Shown here: positions 17,169-25,332 of the stretch, piece after piece | Numbering within the stretch: the first letter of the stretch is position 1 | Layout: every line of letters begins with the position of its first letter | Assembly: GCA_038530555.1 (NCBI GenBank) | Contig: JBCBCN010000006.1 | Coordinates: forward strand, 124,001 to 188,000 | Source: HKCCE3408 sp038530555 | Lineage (GTDB): Bacteria; Pseudomonadota; Alphaproteobacteria; Rhodobacterales; Rhodobacteraceae | Reading direction: 5' to 3' | Length of the DNA: 64,000 nt | Notes under the pieces: generated by a model | The model's database searches: none | Told to the model about the DNA's origin: nothing | What the model saw: only the letters and a program-made list of their open reading frames with translations | Program-made: the position numbers and the translations under genes

Positions 17169-18427
17169 GCGTTTCGCTGCATATGTTGCCCAACGGGCTT
17201 CGGATCGTGACCGAATATATGCCGGGGTTGCAATCGGCCGCCCTCGGCCTCTGGGTCTCGGCCGGGGGGCGCCATGAGCGGGCGGAAGAAAACGGCATCG
17301 CGCATTTCTTGGAACACATGGCCTTCAAGGGGACCTCGCGGCGCTCGGCCCAAGTCATTGCCGAAGAGATCGAGGATGTGGGCGGCTATATCAACGCCTA
17401 TACCAGCCGCGAAACGACGGCCTATTACGCGCGTGTTCTAAAGGATGACGTGCCCCTGGCGCTCGATCTGATCACCGACATCGTGCTCAATCCCGCCTTT
17501 GATCCGCGTGAGATCGAGGTGGAGCGGGGCGTGATCCTGCAAGAAATCGGGCAAGCCAACGACACGCCTGACGACATCATCTTCGACTGGCTGCAGGAAG
17601 AGGCCTTTGCCGGTCAGCCGCTCGGCCGCCCGATCCTTGGGCCCGCTGACCGTGTGCGCGGCTTTTCCAGGGCGGATTTCGCCCGGTTCGTGGCGCGTCA
17701 CTATGGGCCGAGCCGGATCATCCTTTCAGCTGCCGGTGCGGTCGAGCACGATGAAATCGTGCGCCTTGCAGAGGCGGCCCTCGGCCATCTGCCCGCGCAG
17801 GCCAATGAAGTGCCCGAGCCGGGGCGATTTACCGGGGGAGAGCGGCGCGAGGTCAAGGACCTCGAACAGGCGCATTTCACCCTGGCGCTCGAGACGCCGG
17901 GCTATCGCTCCGACGACATCTATACCGCGCAAATCTTCGCCTCGGCGCTGGGCGGGGGCATGTCTTCGCGCCTGTTCCAGGAGATTCGCGAAAAGCGCGG
18001 GTTATGCTATACGATCTTCGCTCAGGTCGGCGCCTATGACGATACCGGCATGATGACCGTTTATGCGGGCACTGGACGCGAAGACCTCGGCGCCCTGGCG
18101 GAGCTGACCGTCGATGAGCTGCGCCGTGCGGCGTCTGACATGAGCCAGCGGGAGCTTGACCGTGCGCGCGTCCAGATGAAGGCCGGGATGCTGATGGGTC
18201 TGGAAAGCCCCTCGGCCCGGGCCGAGCGCCTGGCGCGTCTGGTGGGGATCTGGGGTCGCGTGCCTGATCTACAGGAAACCGTGGCTAAAATCGACGCCGT
18301 GACCCTTGGCCGCCTCAAGTCCTTTGGCGCGGATATGGCCGGATCGGGTCAGGCCGCCATGGCCCTTTACGGCCCTGTCGCCGCCGCCCCTGCCTTGGGG
18401 GACCTGACGGCGCGCCTGGCCGCCTGA
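17165..18427 (+). CDS. M16 family zinc peptidase (processing-protease-like)
   Basis: A 420-aa member of the pitrilysin/mitochondrial processing peptidase family. The inverted zinc motif HFLEHM is present, with the downstream glutamate in EVERGVILQE, so it should be catalytically active. Family block GLCYTIFAQVGAYDDTG lies in the second half. Substrates in bacteria are generally unknown. It overlaps thrC (ATGA) and is followed by an acetyltransferase with TGATG overlap, a three-gene unit. Confidence 0.93.
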   Translation: MSVSLHMLPNGLRIVTEYMPGLQSAALGLWVSAGGRHERAEENGIAHFLEHMAFKGTSRRSAQVIAEEIEDVGGYINAYTSRETTAYYARVLKDDVPLALDLITDIVLNPAFDPREIEVERGVILQEIGQANDTPDDIIFDWLQEEAFAGQPLGRPILGPADRVRGFSRADFARFVARHYGPSRIILSAAGAVEHDEIVRLAEAALGHLPAQANEVPEPGRFTGGERREVKDLEQAHFTLALETPGYRSDDIYTAQIFASALGGGMSSRLFQEIREKRGLCYTIFAQVGAYDDTGMMTVYAGTGREDLGALAELTVDELRRAASDMSQRELDRARVQMKAGMLMGLESPSARAERLARLVGIWGRVPDLQETVAKIDAVTLGRLKSFGADMAGSGQAAMALYGPVAAAPALGDLTARLAA

Positions 18428-19011
18428 TGCTCCAACGCCGCCGTAAGCCCCGGATCGAGACGGAACGCCTGACCCTCAGGCTGCCGCAGCATTCCGACTT
18501 CCGGCAATGGACGGCGCTCAGGCAAAGCTCGGCCGAGTTCCTGCAACCCTGGGAGCCCGCCTGGGCCACTGACCACTTGACCCGCAAGAGCTTCACCAAC
18601 CGTGTTTATTGGGCGCAGCGTGCGGTCAATCAGGGCTCCGCCATGCCGCTCTTTTTGCACAACCGCGCAGATGATGCATTGGTGGGTGCGATCACGCTCG
18701 ACAATATGCGCCGCGGCCCGGCCCAGGCGGGGACATTGGGCTATTGGATCGGTGCGGCCCATGTGCGCCAGGGCTATATGCAAGAGGCGATCTTGGCCGT
18801 GGTCCATCACGCATTTACACAGCTTGATCTCAGCCGGATCGAAGCGGCCTGCCTGCCGGAAAATGCCGCCTCTCGCGGCGTGCTGGAGAAGTCGGGCTTC
18901 AAATATGAGGGCGTGGCGCAGAGCTATCTTCAGATCAATGGCCGCTGGCGCAATCACGTTCTTTACGCCAATCTGCGCGGGGATCGTCGCGGCCGGACCG
19001 ATGCGGGTTAG
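18427..19011 (+). CDS. GNAT-family N-acetyltransferase (RimJ-like)
   Basis: A 194-aa RimJ/RimL-type acetyltransferase: ETERLTLRLPQHSDF at the start, GYWIGAAHVRQGYMQEA as the acetyl-CoA region, and EAACLPENAASRGVLEKSGF carrying the conserved N-x-A-S-R-x-x-L-E-x-x-G-F motif. RimJ modifies ribosomal protein S5 in E. coli; that specific target is not shown here. It starts on the last base of the M16 peptidase stop codon. Confidence 0.88.
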   Translation: MLQRRRKPRIETERLTLRLPQHSDFRQWTALRQSSAEFLQPWEPAWATDHLTRKSFTNRVYWAQRAVNQGSAMPLFLHNRADDALVGAITLDNMRRGPAQAGTLGYWIGAAHVRQGYMQEAILAVVHHAFTQLDLSRIEAACLPENAASRGVLEKSGFKYEGVAQSYLQINGRWRNHVLYANLRGDRRGRTDAG

Positions 19012-19044
19012 GCCGCGCGCAACCCGCTAGAAGGAAGGCCACCC

Positions 19045-20442
19045 GTGACCGATGTCCTGGCAATTTTGCGCGACAGCCTGCCCGGCGCGGTGTTCCGCGA
19101 GGTGTCGGACAGCTATCTGCAAGAGCCGCGCGGCACCTGGCATGGCCAAGCCCTGGCGGTGCTCGCGCCGGGGAGCACCGACGAAGTTGCAGCCGTGGTA
19201 CGGGCCTGTGCCGCCAGCGCGACGCCAATCATTCCCTATGGCGGCGGCACCGGCCTGGTGGGCGGTCAGATCGCCGAAACTGGGACACCGCCGGTTATCC
19301 TATCGCTCGAGCGGATGACCCAGATCGGGCCGGTCGATGCGATCTCGGGCACTGTCCGGGTCGAGGCGGGCGCGATCTTGGCCAATATCCATGCGGCCGC
19401 CGAGGCTGAGGATTTGATCTTCCCCCTGACCTTGGGCAGTCAGGGCTCGGCCCGCATCGGCGGGCTGTTGGGCACCAATGCGGGCGGGGTGAATGTGATC
19501 CGCTACGGCAATACGCGGGATCTGTGCCTGGGGTTGGAGGCCGTGTTGCCGGATGGCACGGTGTTTTCGGGGCTCAGCGGGCTCAGAAAAGACAATACCG
19601 GCTATGACCTGCGCCATCTCCTTATCGGCTCGGAAGGGACTTTGGGCGTGATCACCGGTGCTGTGCTGCGGCTTTTTCCGCAACCCGCGGCCTATGGCGC
19701 GGCGATCCTGGCGGTCGAAAGCCCCGCGGCGGCCCTGGAGCTGTTGCGCATCGCGAAAGCGCGGGCCGGGGCAAGCCTGTCAGCTTTCGAGCTGATCTCG
19801 CGCGTGGGGGTGGATTTTATAGAGGAAGTCGGCCCTGAGACGCGCCTGCCTTTTGAGGCATCACCAGATTGGATGTGTCTGATTGATTTGGGCGCGCCAG
19901 AGGGGGCCGATCCACAGGCGGATCTTGAGGCGATCTTCGCCGAAGGCTTCGAGGCCGGTTTGGTCCAGGACGGCGTGATCGCGCAATCTGAGGCAGATCG
20001 CACTGATTTCTGGGTCTTGCGCGAGACGATCCCGGAAGCCAACCGCCGGATCGGCTCGATCTCGTCGCACGATATCTCCCTGCCGATCCAGCGCGTGGCC
20101 GCCTTCATCGACCGCGCCGCTGGTGTTGTTGCGGGCCTTGGAGGGTTTAGGATCAATTGCTTCGGCCATCTGGGCGACGGCAATCTGCACTATAACGTCT
20201 TTCCGATGCAAGGGCGGGACCGCAAGGCCCATGCCAATGAAAAGCCTGTCATCCAGCGCGCGGTGCACGATCTGGTTCATGAGATGGGTGGCTCGGTGTC
20301 GGCGGAGCACGGGGTCGGCCGGCTGAAGGTGGCGGACCTCGAGCGCTACGGCGATCCCGGCAAGCTCGCGGCGATGCGGGCGATCAAGTCGGCGCTCGAT
20401 CCCAAGGGTATTATGAATCCAGGGGCGGTGCTGCGCGTGTGA
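19045..20442 (+). CDS. FAD-linked oxidase (GlcD/D-2-hydroxyacid dehydrogenase type)
   Basis: A 465-aa flavoprotein of the vanillyl-alcohol-oxidase/PCMH fold. The FAD-binding block contains PIIPYGGGTGLVGGQ and GGLLGTNAGGVNVIRYGNTRD; the C-terminal FAD-oxidase domain has NCFGHLGDGNLHYNV and SAEHGVGRLK. The family includes glycolate oxidase GlcD, D-lactate and D-2-hydroxyglutarate dehydrogenases. The lack of adjacent glcE/glcF argues against glycolate oxidase, so a stand-alone D-2-hydroxyacid dehydrogenase is more likely. Confidence 0.88.
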   Translation: MTDVLAILRDSLPGAVFREVSDSYLQEPRGTWHGQALAVLAPGSTDEVAAVVRACAASATPIIPYGGGTGLVGGQIAETGTPPVILSLERMTQIGPVDAISGTVRVEAGAILANIHAAAEAEDLIFPLTLGSQGSARIGGLLGTNAGGVNVIRYGNTRDLCLGLEAVLPDGTVFSGLSGLRKDNTGYDLRHLLIGSEGTLGVITGAVLRLFPQPAAYGAAILAVESPAAALELLRIAKARAGASLSAFELISRVGVDFIEEVGPETRLPFEASPDWMCLIDLGAPEGADPQADLEAIFAEGFEAGLVQDGVIAQSEADRTDFWVLRETIPEANRRIGSISSHDISLPIQRVAAFIDRAAGVVAGLGGFRINCFGHLGDGNLHYNVFPMQGRDRKAHANEKPVIQRAVHDLVHEMGGSVSAEHGVGRLKVADLERYGDPGKLAAMRAIKSALDPKGIMNPGAVLRV

Positions 20443-20491
20443 AGCGCGGTTGCCCCTCGTCGGGCCCCGCTGGGGCCGTCCTCGGAGCAAG

Positions 20492-20542
20492 AGGGGGCGC
20501 TGCCCCCTGCTGCGCACCCCCGGGATATTTGGACGATAAAGA
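20492..20542 (+). repeat. Dispersed hairpin + GGGATATTT element, copy 3
   Basis: AGGGGGC/GCCCCCT hairpin with a GCT loop (20492-20508), then GGGATATTT-GGACG-ATAAAG at 20522-20541. The box is identical over its whole length to the copy at 58938-58958. It follows the FAD-oxidase gene. Confidence 0.75.
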
Positions 20543-20588
20543 GCTCGAAACGGCCCAGCGCAAGCTGACGAAAGCATCGCTTTTGAGT

Positions 20589-20641
20589 GTCGTGGCCGGT
20601 CCAGCTATAGCTGGCAAATGCACCGCATTTGAGGCCACGAC
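20589..20641. repeat. Perfect three-way-junction sequence
   Basis: Outer arms GTCGTGGCC (20589-20597) and GGCCACGAC (20633-20641) are perfect complements. They enclose two perfect hairpins: CCAGCTATAGCTGG (20601-20614) and AAATGC-ACC-GCATTT (20616-20630). Only six bases (20598-20600, 20615, 20631-20632) remain unpaired at the junction. It lies between the FAD oxidase and the 3' end of metG; no known RNA class fits. Confidence 0.7.
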
Positions 20642-20672
20642 GGGCGGAGCCCTGGGAAGACGGGCGGAGCCC
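20639..20672. repeat. 14-bp direct repeat, two copies
   Basis: GACGGGCGGAGCCC occurs at 20639-20652 and 20659-20672, a 20-bp period. Each copy can itself fold as GGGC-GGA-GCCC. The first copy begins inside the outer arm of the three-way-junction sequence. Likely part of the same intergenic element. Confidence 0.7.
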
Positions 20673-20709
20673 GAGGGACTGGCTAAGTCCTGAAGCTTCC
20701 GAGGCTTTC

Positions 20710-22419
20710 TCAGCTCCGCACGCCCGCGAAGCGGCTCTGCCAGTCCTCACGCTGCTCGTCGGAGATCTTAGCGAAGAGCACGTCGGGCACCTCGAAGGCG
20801 TGAGCCGGGGGTAGGGCGGTCAGGGCCTCGGCCGCGGTCTCTGGCCAGCTCGCCTCCGTCCCCATGGCAGCGTGCATGGCCTCGGCCGCATCGGGGATGA
20901 AGGGCGCAGAGAGGCGTGCATAGAATGGGATGAGGTTCAGCGCCGTGCGCGTGATCGCGGCGGCACGCTCGGGGTCTTCTTTGAAGACGCTCCAGGGCGC
21001 TGCGGCCTGCAGATACTCATTCCCGAGGACCCAAAGCGCACGCAACTCCGCGGCGGCTTTGCGAATTTCGATGGCATCCATATGCGCCTGATAGGCGTCC
21101 AGCCGGGTCTGCAGGGCCTCTGCCAACGCGGCCTCTTCCGGCCCGCTTTCACCGCCTTCGGGCACGGCTTCGCCGAATTTCGAGCGACAGAATTTGGTGA
21201 CGCGGCTGACGAAATTGCCCAGCACATCGGCCAGGTCCTTGTTCACGTCTTGGGCGAACCCCTCCCAGGTGAACTCACTGTCCGAGCTTTCTGGCGCATG
21301 GCTGAGCAACCACCAACGCCAGTAATCCGGCGGCAGGATCTCAAGCGCTTGATCCATGAAAACACCGCGCCCTTGGCTGGTGGAGAACTGACCGCCATCG
21401 TAGTTCAGGTAATTGAACGACTTGATGTAATCGACCAACTTCCAGGGCTCGCCCGAACCCAGGATCGTGGCCGGAAAGCTCAACGTGTGAAATGGCACGT
21501 TGTCCTTACCCATGAACTGGACATAGCGCACGTCCTCGGCGCCTTTGTCGGTGCGCCACCACCGCTCCCAATCCGCGCCATTGCCCGCATCGACCCATTC
21601 GCGTGCGCAGGCAATGTACTCGATGGGCGCATCGAACCAGACATAAAACACCTTGTCTTCCATGCCAGGCCAGGGCGCGCTTCCGCGCTTGACCGGCACG
21701 CCCCAGTCGAGATCGCGCGTGATGCCGCGATCTTGCAAACCGTCGCCGTCATGGAGCCATTTCTTGGCGATGGACGTGGTCAAGACAGGCCAATCGGTTT
21801 TGCTGTCGATCCAATCGCTGAGCTCCTCGCGCAGCGCGGATTGCCGCAAATAGAGGTGCTTGGTCGCGCGCACCTCAAGCTCATTTGATCCCGAAATGGC
21901 CGAGCGCGGCTCGATCAGGTCGGTCGGGTCAAGCTGCTTGGTGCAGTTTTCGCACTGATCTCCCCGGGCTTTGTCATAGCCGCAATTGGGGCAGGTGCCC
22001 TCGATATAGCGATCGGGCAGAAAGCGGCCATCGGCATGGGAGTAGACCTGCTTTTCGTCGACTTCTTCGATCAGGCCAGCCTCGGCGAGACGGCCCGCGA
22101 AATGCTGCGTGAGCTCTCGGTTTTGAGCGCTGGAGGAGCGGCCGAAATGATCGAAACTCAGCCGAAAGCCACGGCCCAGACGGTCCTGCACCTCCCACAT
22201 TTCGGCGCAATACTCCGCCACTGGCTTGTCGGCCTTGGCGGCGGCCAATTCGGCGGGAGTGCCGTGTTCGTCGGTGGCGCAAAGAAAAAGCACTTCATTG
22301 CCGCGCGCGCGCATGTATCGTGCATAGAGGTCCGCGGGCAGCTGAGAGCCCACCAGATTGCCGAGATGTTTGATCCCGTTGATATAAGGGATCGCCGAAG
22401 TAATCAGTGTCCGTGCCAT
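20710..22419 (-). CDS. metG: Methionyl-tRNA synthetase
   Basis: Class I synthetase charging tRNA-Met, 569 aa. The HIGH-like motif reads HLGN; the zinc knuckle CPNCGYDKARGDQCENC is intact; FDAPIEYIACAREW and FMGKDNVPFHT are typical core blocks. The KMSKS region reads QFSTSQGRG, with Gln where many MetRS have Lys and Thr in place of the second Lys, while keeping the loop shape. It lacks the C-terminal tRNA-binding extension of the E. coli enzyme, as in other alphaproteobacteria. Confidence 0.96.
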   Translation of the reverse strand: MARTLITSAIPYINGIKHLGNLVGSQLPADLYARYMRARGNEVLFLCATDEHGTPAELAAAKADKPVAEYCAEMWEVQDRLGRGFRLSFDHFGRSSSAQNRELTQHFAGRLAEAGLIEEVDEKQVYSHADGRFLPDRYIEGTCPNCGYDKARGDQCENCTKQLDPTDLIEPRSAISGSNELEVRATKHLYLRQSALREELSDWIDSKTDWPVLTTSIAKKWLHDGDGLQDRGITRDLDWGVPVKRGSAPWPGMEDKVFYVWFDAPIEYIACAREWVDAGNGADWERWWRTDKGAEDVRYVQFMGKDNVPFHTLSFPATILGSGEPWKLVDYIKSFNYLNYDGGQFSTSQGRGVFMDQALEILPPDYWRWWLLSHAPESSDSEFTWEGFAQDVNKDLADVLGNFVSRVTKFCRSKFGEAVPEGGESGPEEAALAEALQTRLDAYQAHMDAIEIRKAAAELRALWVLGNEYLQAAAPWSVFKEDPERAAAITRTALNLIPFYARLSAPFIPDAAEAMHAAMGTEASWPETAAEALTALPPAHAFEVPDVLFAKISDEQREDWQSRFAGVRS

Positions 22420-22476
22420 AGTGCCCTCATGCGCGAAGGGATGCTCTAGCTCAAGGGCTGGGCAAGGGCCAGCGGG

Positions 22477-23691
22477 TCATTTCCCACGGCGGAAGATTTT
22501 GCCGGTCTGAAACGATGTGCGCGGGATCCAGACATAGGGCTGTCGCGGGGTCGCTGTGCTGCGTTGGCGCATCCGGTAAAGGCTGTAGAGGACCAGTACG
22601 CCGTGGGCGATGGCGATGAACCAGAACAAGGCTCGCGGCCCGAAGGCTTCGATCAGATTGGCCGCGGCAAGCGGAGAGACGATGGCGCCGAGCGCGTAAA
22701 AGAACATCAAGGCCGCCGAAAGTTCGACCCGGTCGGCATCCTCGGCGCGGTCATGGGCGAGGGCGGCCGAGATCGAATAGATCGGAAAGCTCGCCGCTCC
22801 GAAGGCCATGGCACTGATGAAAACCACCTCGATCCCTGTCGCGCCGATGGTGGCTGTGCTGACCGATGTCGCGATCGCCGCAAGAGATGTGCCGATCAGA
22901 ACCCAGCGCCTGTCATAGCGATCTGCGAGCCAGCCCGCAGGAAACTGCATCAACGCGCCGCCAAGCACGAAAGCCGCTAGGAAAAGCCCGATCTGATCGG
23001 CACGCAAGCCAACCTCAGAGCCGTAAAGCGGCCCGACCATGCGAAAGGCGGCCGTGGTCAGACCGGCCGCGATCACGCCTGTGACCGCCAGGGGCGACAG
23101 CCGCCAAGCGAGCCCCGGCCGCAGGCGCGGCGCGTCGGGCATGGCGGGCGGCATGGCGCGCGTTAAGGTCAGGGGCAGCACGGTCGCACAGCAGATCACC
23201 CCCAAAAGGATATAGGATTGATAGGCCGCAGGTGTCAGAAACCCGATCATCAACTGACCAAAAAGCGAGCCGCCCGTATCCACGATCCGGTAGATCGCCA
23301 GCGTCCTGCCTCTTGTGGCGTTTTGCACCTTGGCCTGCAGCCAGGCCTCGATGATGGTGTAACAGCCCGCGATGCACACGCCTGAAGCGACACGCATCAC
23401 CGCCCAGGCCTCGGGCGAGATCACCAGCATATGGGACAAAAGTCCGATTGCGCCGAGCGCTGTGAAGGCGGCGAAAGCGCGCGAATGGCCGACCGATCCC
23501 ATCAGGCGCGGCGCCCACCAACAGCCAATGAAAAAGCCCACGAAATGTGAGGAGCCGAGGATGCCGATCTTCGCGCTGCTAAAGCCCAGCTCCGCGCCCG
23601 ACAACACATCGAGCGGCCCCACACCCCCCGACGAGAGCTGCAGCAGGAAGATCGACAAAAACAAAGAGGCGAAGGAGAGGATGAGTTTCAT
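22477..23691 (-). CDS. MFS transporter (YcaD-like)
   Basis: A 404-aa major facilitator protein with 12 predicted helices. The cytoplasmic motif FPAGWLADRYDRR between helices 8 and 9 and the EAWLQAKVQNATRGR segment in the first half fit the YcaD/YfkF-like group. Substrate unknown; no regulator or enzyme gene is attached. It ends 57 nt upstream of metG on the same strand. Confidence 0.82.
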   Translation of the reverse strand: MKLILSFASLFLSIFLLQLSSGGVGPLDVLSGAELGFSSAKIGILGSSHFVGFFIGCWWAPRLMGSVGHSRAFAAFTALGAIGLLSHMLVISPEAWAVMRVASGVCIAGCYTIIEAWLQAKVQNATRGRTLAIYRIVDTGGSLFGQLMIGFLTPAAYQSYILLGVICCATVLPLTLTRAMPPAMPDAPRLRPGLAWRLSPLAVTGVIAAGLTTAAFRMVGPLYGSEVGLRADQIGLFLAAFVLGGALMQFPAGWLADRYDRRWVLIGTSLAAIATSVSTATIGATGIEVVFISAMAFGAASFPIYSISAALAHDRAEDADRVELSAALMFFYALGAIVSPLAAANLIEAFGPRALFWFIAIAHGVLVLYSLYRMRQRSTATPRQPYVWIPRTSFQTGKIFRRGK

Positions 23692-23781
23692 AGCGGCGCT
23701 CTGAGGGGCTTGGACAACCCGTAGCGCAGAGCGCTGCCGCCCGCGCGCCCCTTTTCGCCCCGCGGGCCGGGCAATCTGTCG

Positions 23782-24360
23782 CTATTGGCGGCTGATGCGG
23801 GCCAGGATGCGCAGATCGACCCGGTCGCCGACCTGTCCGGCAAAGCCGTCCGCCCCGAATTCTGAGCGATTGACGGCGCCGGTCAGCAGGAGCGACAGGT
23901 CGCGCCCCGGGGCGTCAAGGTTGCCCGGCTGCTGAAAAAGCTGTGCTGTCAGCTGGCCCGGCCGGGTGACGCCACGGATCGTAAAGCTGCCTTCAATATC
24001 CACCCGGGTGCCGACGGCGCGCACCCGCTCTGAGCGAAAACGGATCAGAGGGTGACGGTCGGTATCCAGAACTTGCGCGCCGCGCAGCGCCTGGGTTGCG
24101 AGGAAAAAGCCCGTGCGCGCCCCGGAGGCATCGACCGCTACGTCGATCTGACTGGCGCTCAGGTTGTCCAGATCGATGACCAAATCGGCCGAGGCAAGCG
24201 GCATTGTGCCGTCATCTGAACCTGTTCCGAAATAGTAGGTAAAGCCAACCTGTGATCTCGGCGCATCGAGGAGGTAGCGCGCGGGTTCAGCCAAAGCGGC
24301 GCTGGTCAGTGCAGTGGCAAGCACGATCGGGATCAAAGCTGTGGCGCGGAGTTTTCGCAT
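23782..24360 (-). CDS. YceI family periplasmic protein
   Basis: A 192-aa exported lipocalin-like protein. From ATG 24360 it has a signal peptide (MRKLRATALIPIVLATALTS, cleavage near AALA-EP). The mature domain starts RYLLDAPRSQVGFTYYF and has the late strand motif IEGSFTIRGVTRP, both typical of YceI. YceI proteins bind isoprenoid-type lipids; some associate with cytochrome b561, which is absent here. The upstream in-frame ATG (24411) would add 17 residues before the signal peptide and is less likely. Confidence 0.88.
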   Translation of the reverse strand: MRKLRATALIPIVLATALTSAALAEPARYLLDAPRSQVGFTYYFGTGSDDGTMPLASADLVIDLDNLSASQIDVAVDASGARTGFFLATQALRGAQVLDTDRHPLIRFRSERVRAVGTRVDIEGSFTIRGVTRPGQLTAQLFQQPGNLDAPGRDLSLLLTGAVNRSEFGADGFAGQVGDRVDLRILARISRQ

Positions 24361-24462
24361 GAGGAGCAAAGTAGCGCGGACGGTGCGGTCTGTCCGGTTG
24401 CGTAGGATCATTTTGCGGTGATCGCGCTGGAAGTGGCGCGAGGCGCGGCTCTCCCGCCCCGC

Positions 24463-25098
24463 TTAGGCGGGTGTCAGGGATGCCGGTTCGCGTGGTCCCG
24501 CCGCGGGCACCAGCATGGGCGCGCCCTTCTGCCAAAGAACGGGCCACTCGGCCTCGGGCGCATCCCGCGCGCGCCGCCGCTGCAACTGCCAGGACGTTTG
24601 ACTGACGCCGTGGCGCGGCTCAAGTTGCCAGCGGCTTTCGACCCCGCGCGCGCCGCCCTCTCCGGGTGTCAGCAGCAGGCCCAAAGGCGCCACTCGGCCG
24701 ATCTCGGCGCCCTGTTCGGCGGCCAGGTGCAACCGGCGCACCGGCGTCAGCGAGGGCGGCTCGGGTAGCTCGGCTACAGCCAGGGCCACCGCGCCCGAGC
24801 GCAAGGCCTCCTCGAGCGACCAGAGCAGATCCTCGGCGCGCTTGACCTCGGCGATCAAAAGGCGCGCGGGGTCGATCTCGGCCCTAATGCCCGCCATATG
24901 CAGCCGGTCAGGCGCCCAGGCGGGCCGGATCCACAGGACCGGGCCGCTGGTCTGCCGCGCCGCCCACAGCGCCAGCCGCCGCCGAGCCCTGCCGCAAAAT
25001 TCATGCGCCCGCGCGCCCGCTAGGGGAAACTGACCCAAAAGCGAGAGGCCCGGCGCGGGCTTGCGGTGCGATTGACGCGTGAGGCGGCTGATATCCAT
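24463..25098 (-). CDS. imuA: ImuA-like SOS mutagenesis protein
   Basis: A 211-aa RecA-fold relative. ImuA works with ImuB and DnaE2 in damage-induced mutagenesis in alphaproteobacteria. Recognisable parts are HEFCGRARRRLALWAARQ, GPVLWIRPAWAPDRL, DLLWSLEEALRSGAVALAVAEL and RRLHLAAEQ. The start ATG at 25098 sits about 8 nt after a TATAAT box and a LexA box (25115-25129), so the message is probably leaderless. No imuB or dnaE2 follows; the next gene on this strand is yceI, so the cassette is split. Confidence 0.8.
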   Translation of the reverse strand: MDISRLTRQSHRKPAPGLSLLGQFPLAGARAHEFCGRARRRLALWAARQTSGPVLWIRPAWAPDRLHMAGIRAEIDPARLLIAEVKRAEDLLWSLEEALRSGAVALAVAELPEPPSLTPVRRLHLAAEQGAEIGRVAPLGLLLTPGEGGARGVESRWQLEPRHGVSQTSWQLQRRRARDAPEAEWPVLWQKGAPMLVPAAGPREPASLTPA

Positions 25099-25105
25099 GG
25101 ATCTG

Positions 25106-25133
25106 ATTATAGATGTTCGCGCTATGTTCTCAA
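25106..25133 (-). promoter_or_regulatory. imuA promoter with LexA (SOS) box
   Basis: On the minus strand: -35 TTGAGA (25133-25128), 16-nt spacer, -10 TATAAT (25111-25106). The spacer holds GAAC-ATAGCGC-GAAC (25129-25115), a perfect alphaproteobacterial LexA site (GAAC-N7-GAAC). LexA bound here would block RNA polymerase. Confidence 0.85.
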
Positions 25134-25179
25134 GCCTTGATGCGCCCGAGCACGCCGCATTCAGGCCGCGCATCGCCCC

Positions 25180-25202
25180 CCTTCATTTTTCCCCAAATAC
25201 TC
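25180..25202 (-). repeat. Divergent GAGTATTT variant of the dispersed element
   Basis: On the minus strand GAGTATTTGGGGAAAAATGAAGG resembles the GGGATATTT-N5-ATAAAG boxes elsewhere in the window (same ATTT core and trailing A-rich plus AAG). No convincing GC hairpin precedes it. It lies in the divergent imuA/aldo-keto reductase region. Confidence 0.45.
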
Positions 25203-25332
25203 AAAACCCATCGCCGGCCCTAAGCGCACCGCCCCCAATCCGGGCCAGGACGGCCCCGCGCAATCGGGTTTCCTTCGCCGCGGCACCGCGCCATACTGCC
25301 TGCACCACCCTCAAACATTGTATGGAGAGCGC

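Noticed and set aside
20589..20641. Hammerhead ribozyme
   Set aside because: A three-way junction is present, but the conserved CUGANGA and GAAA core sequences are not.
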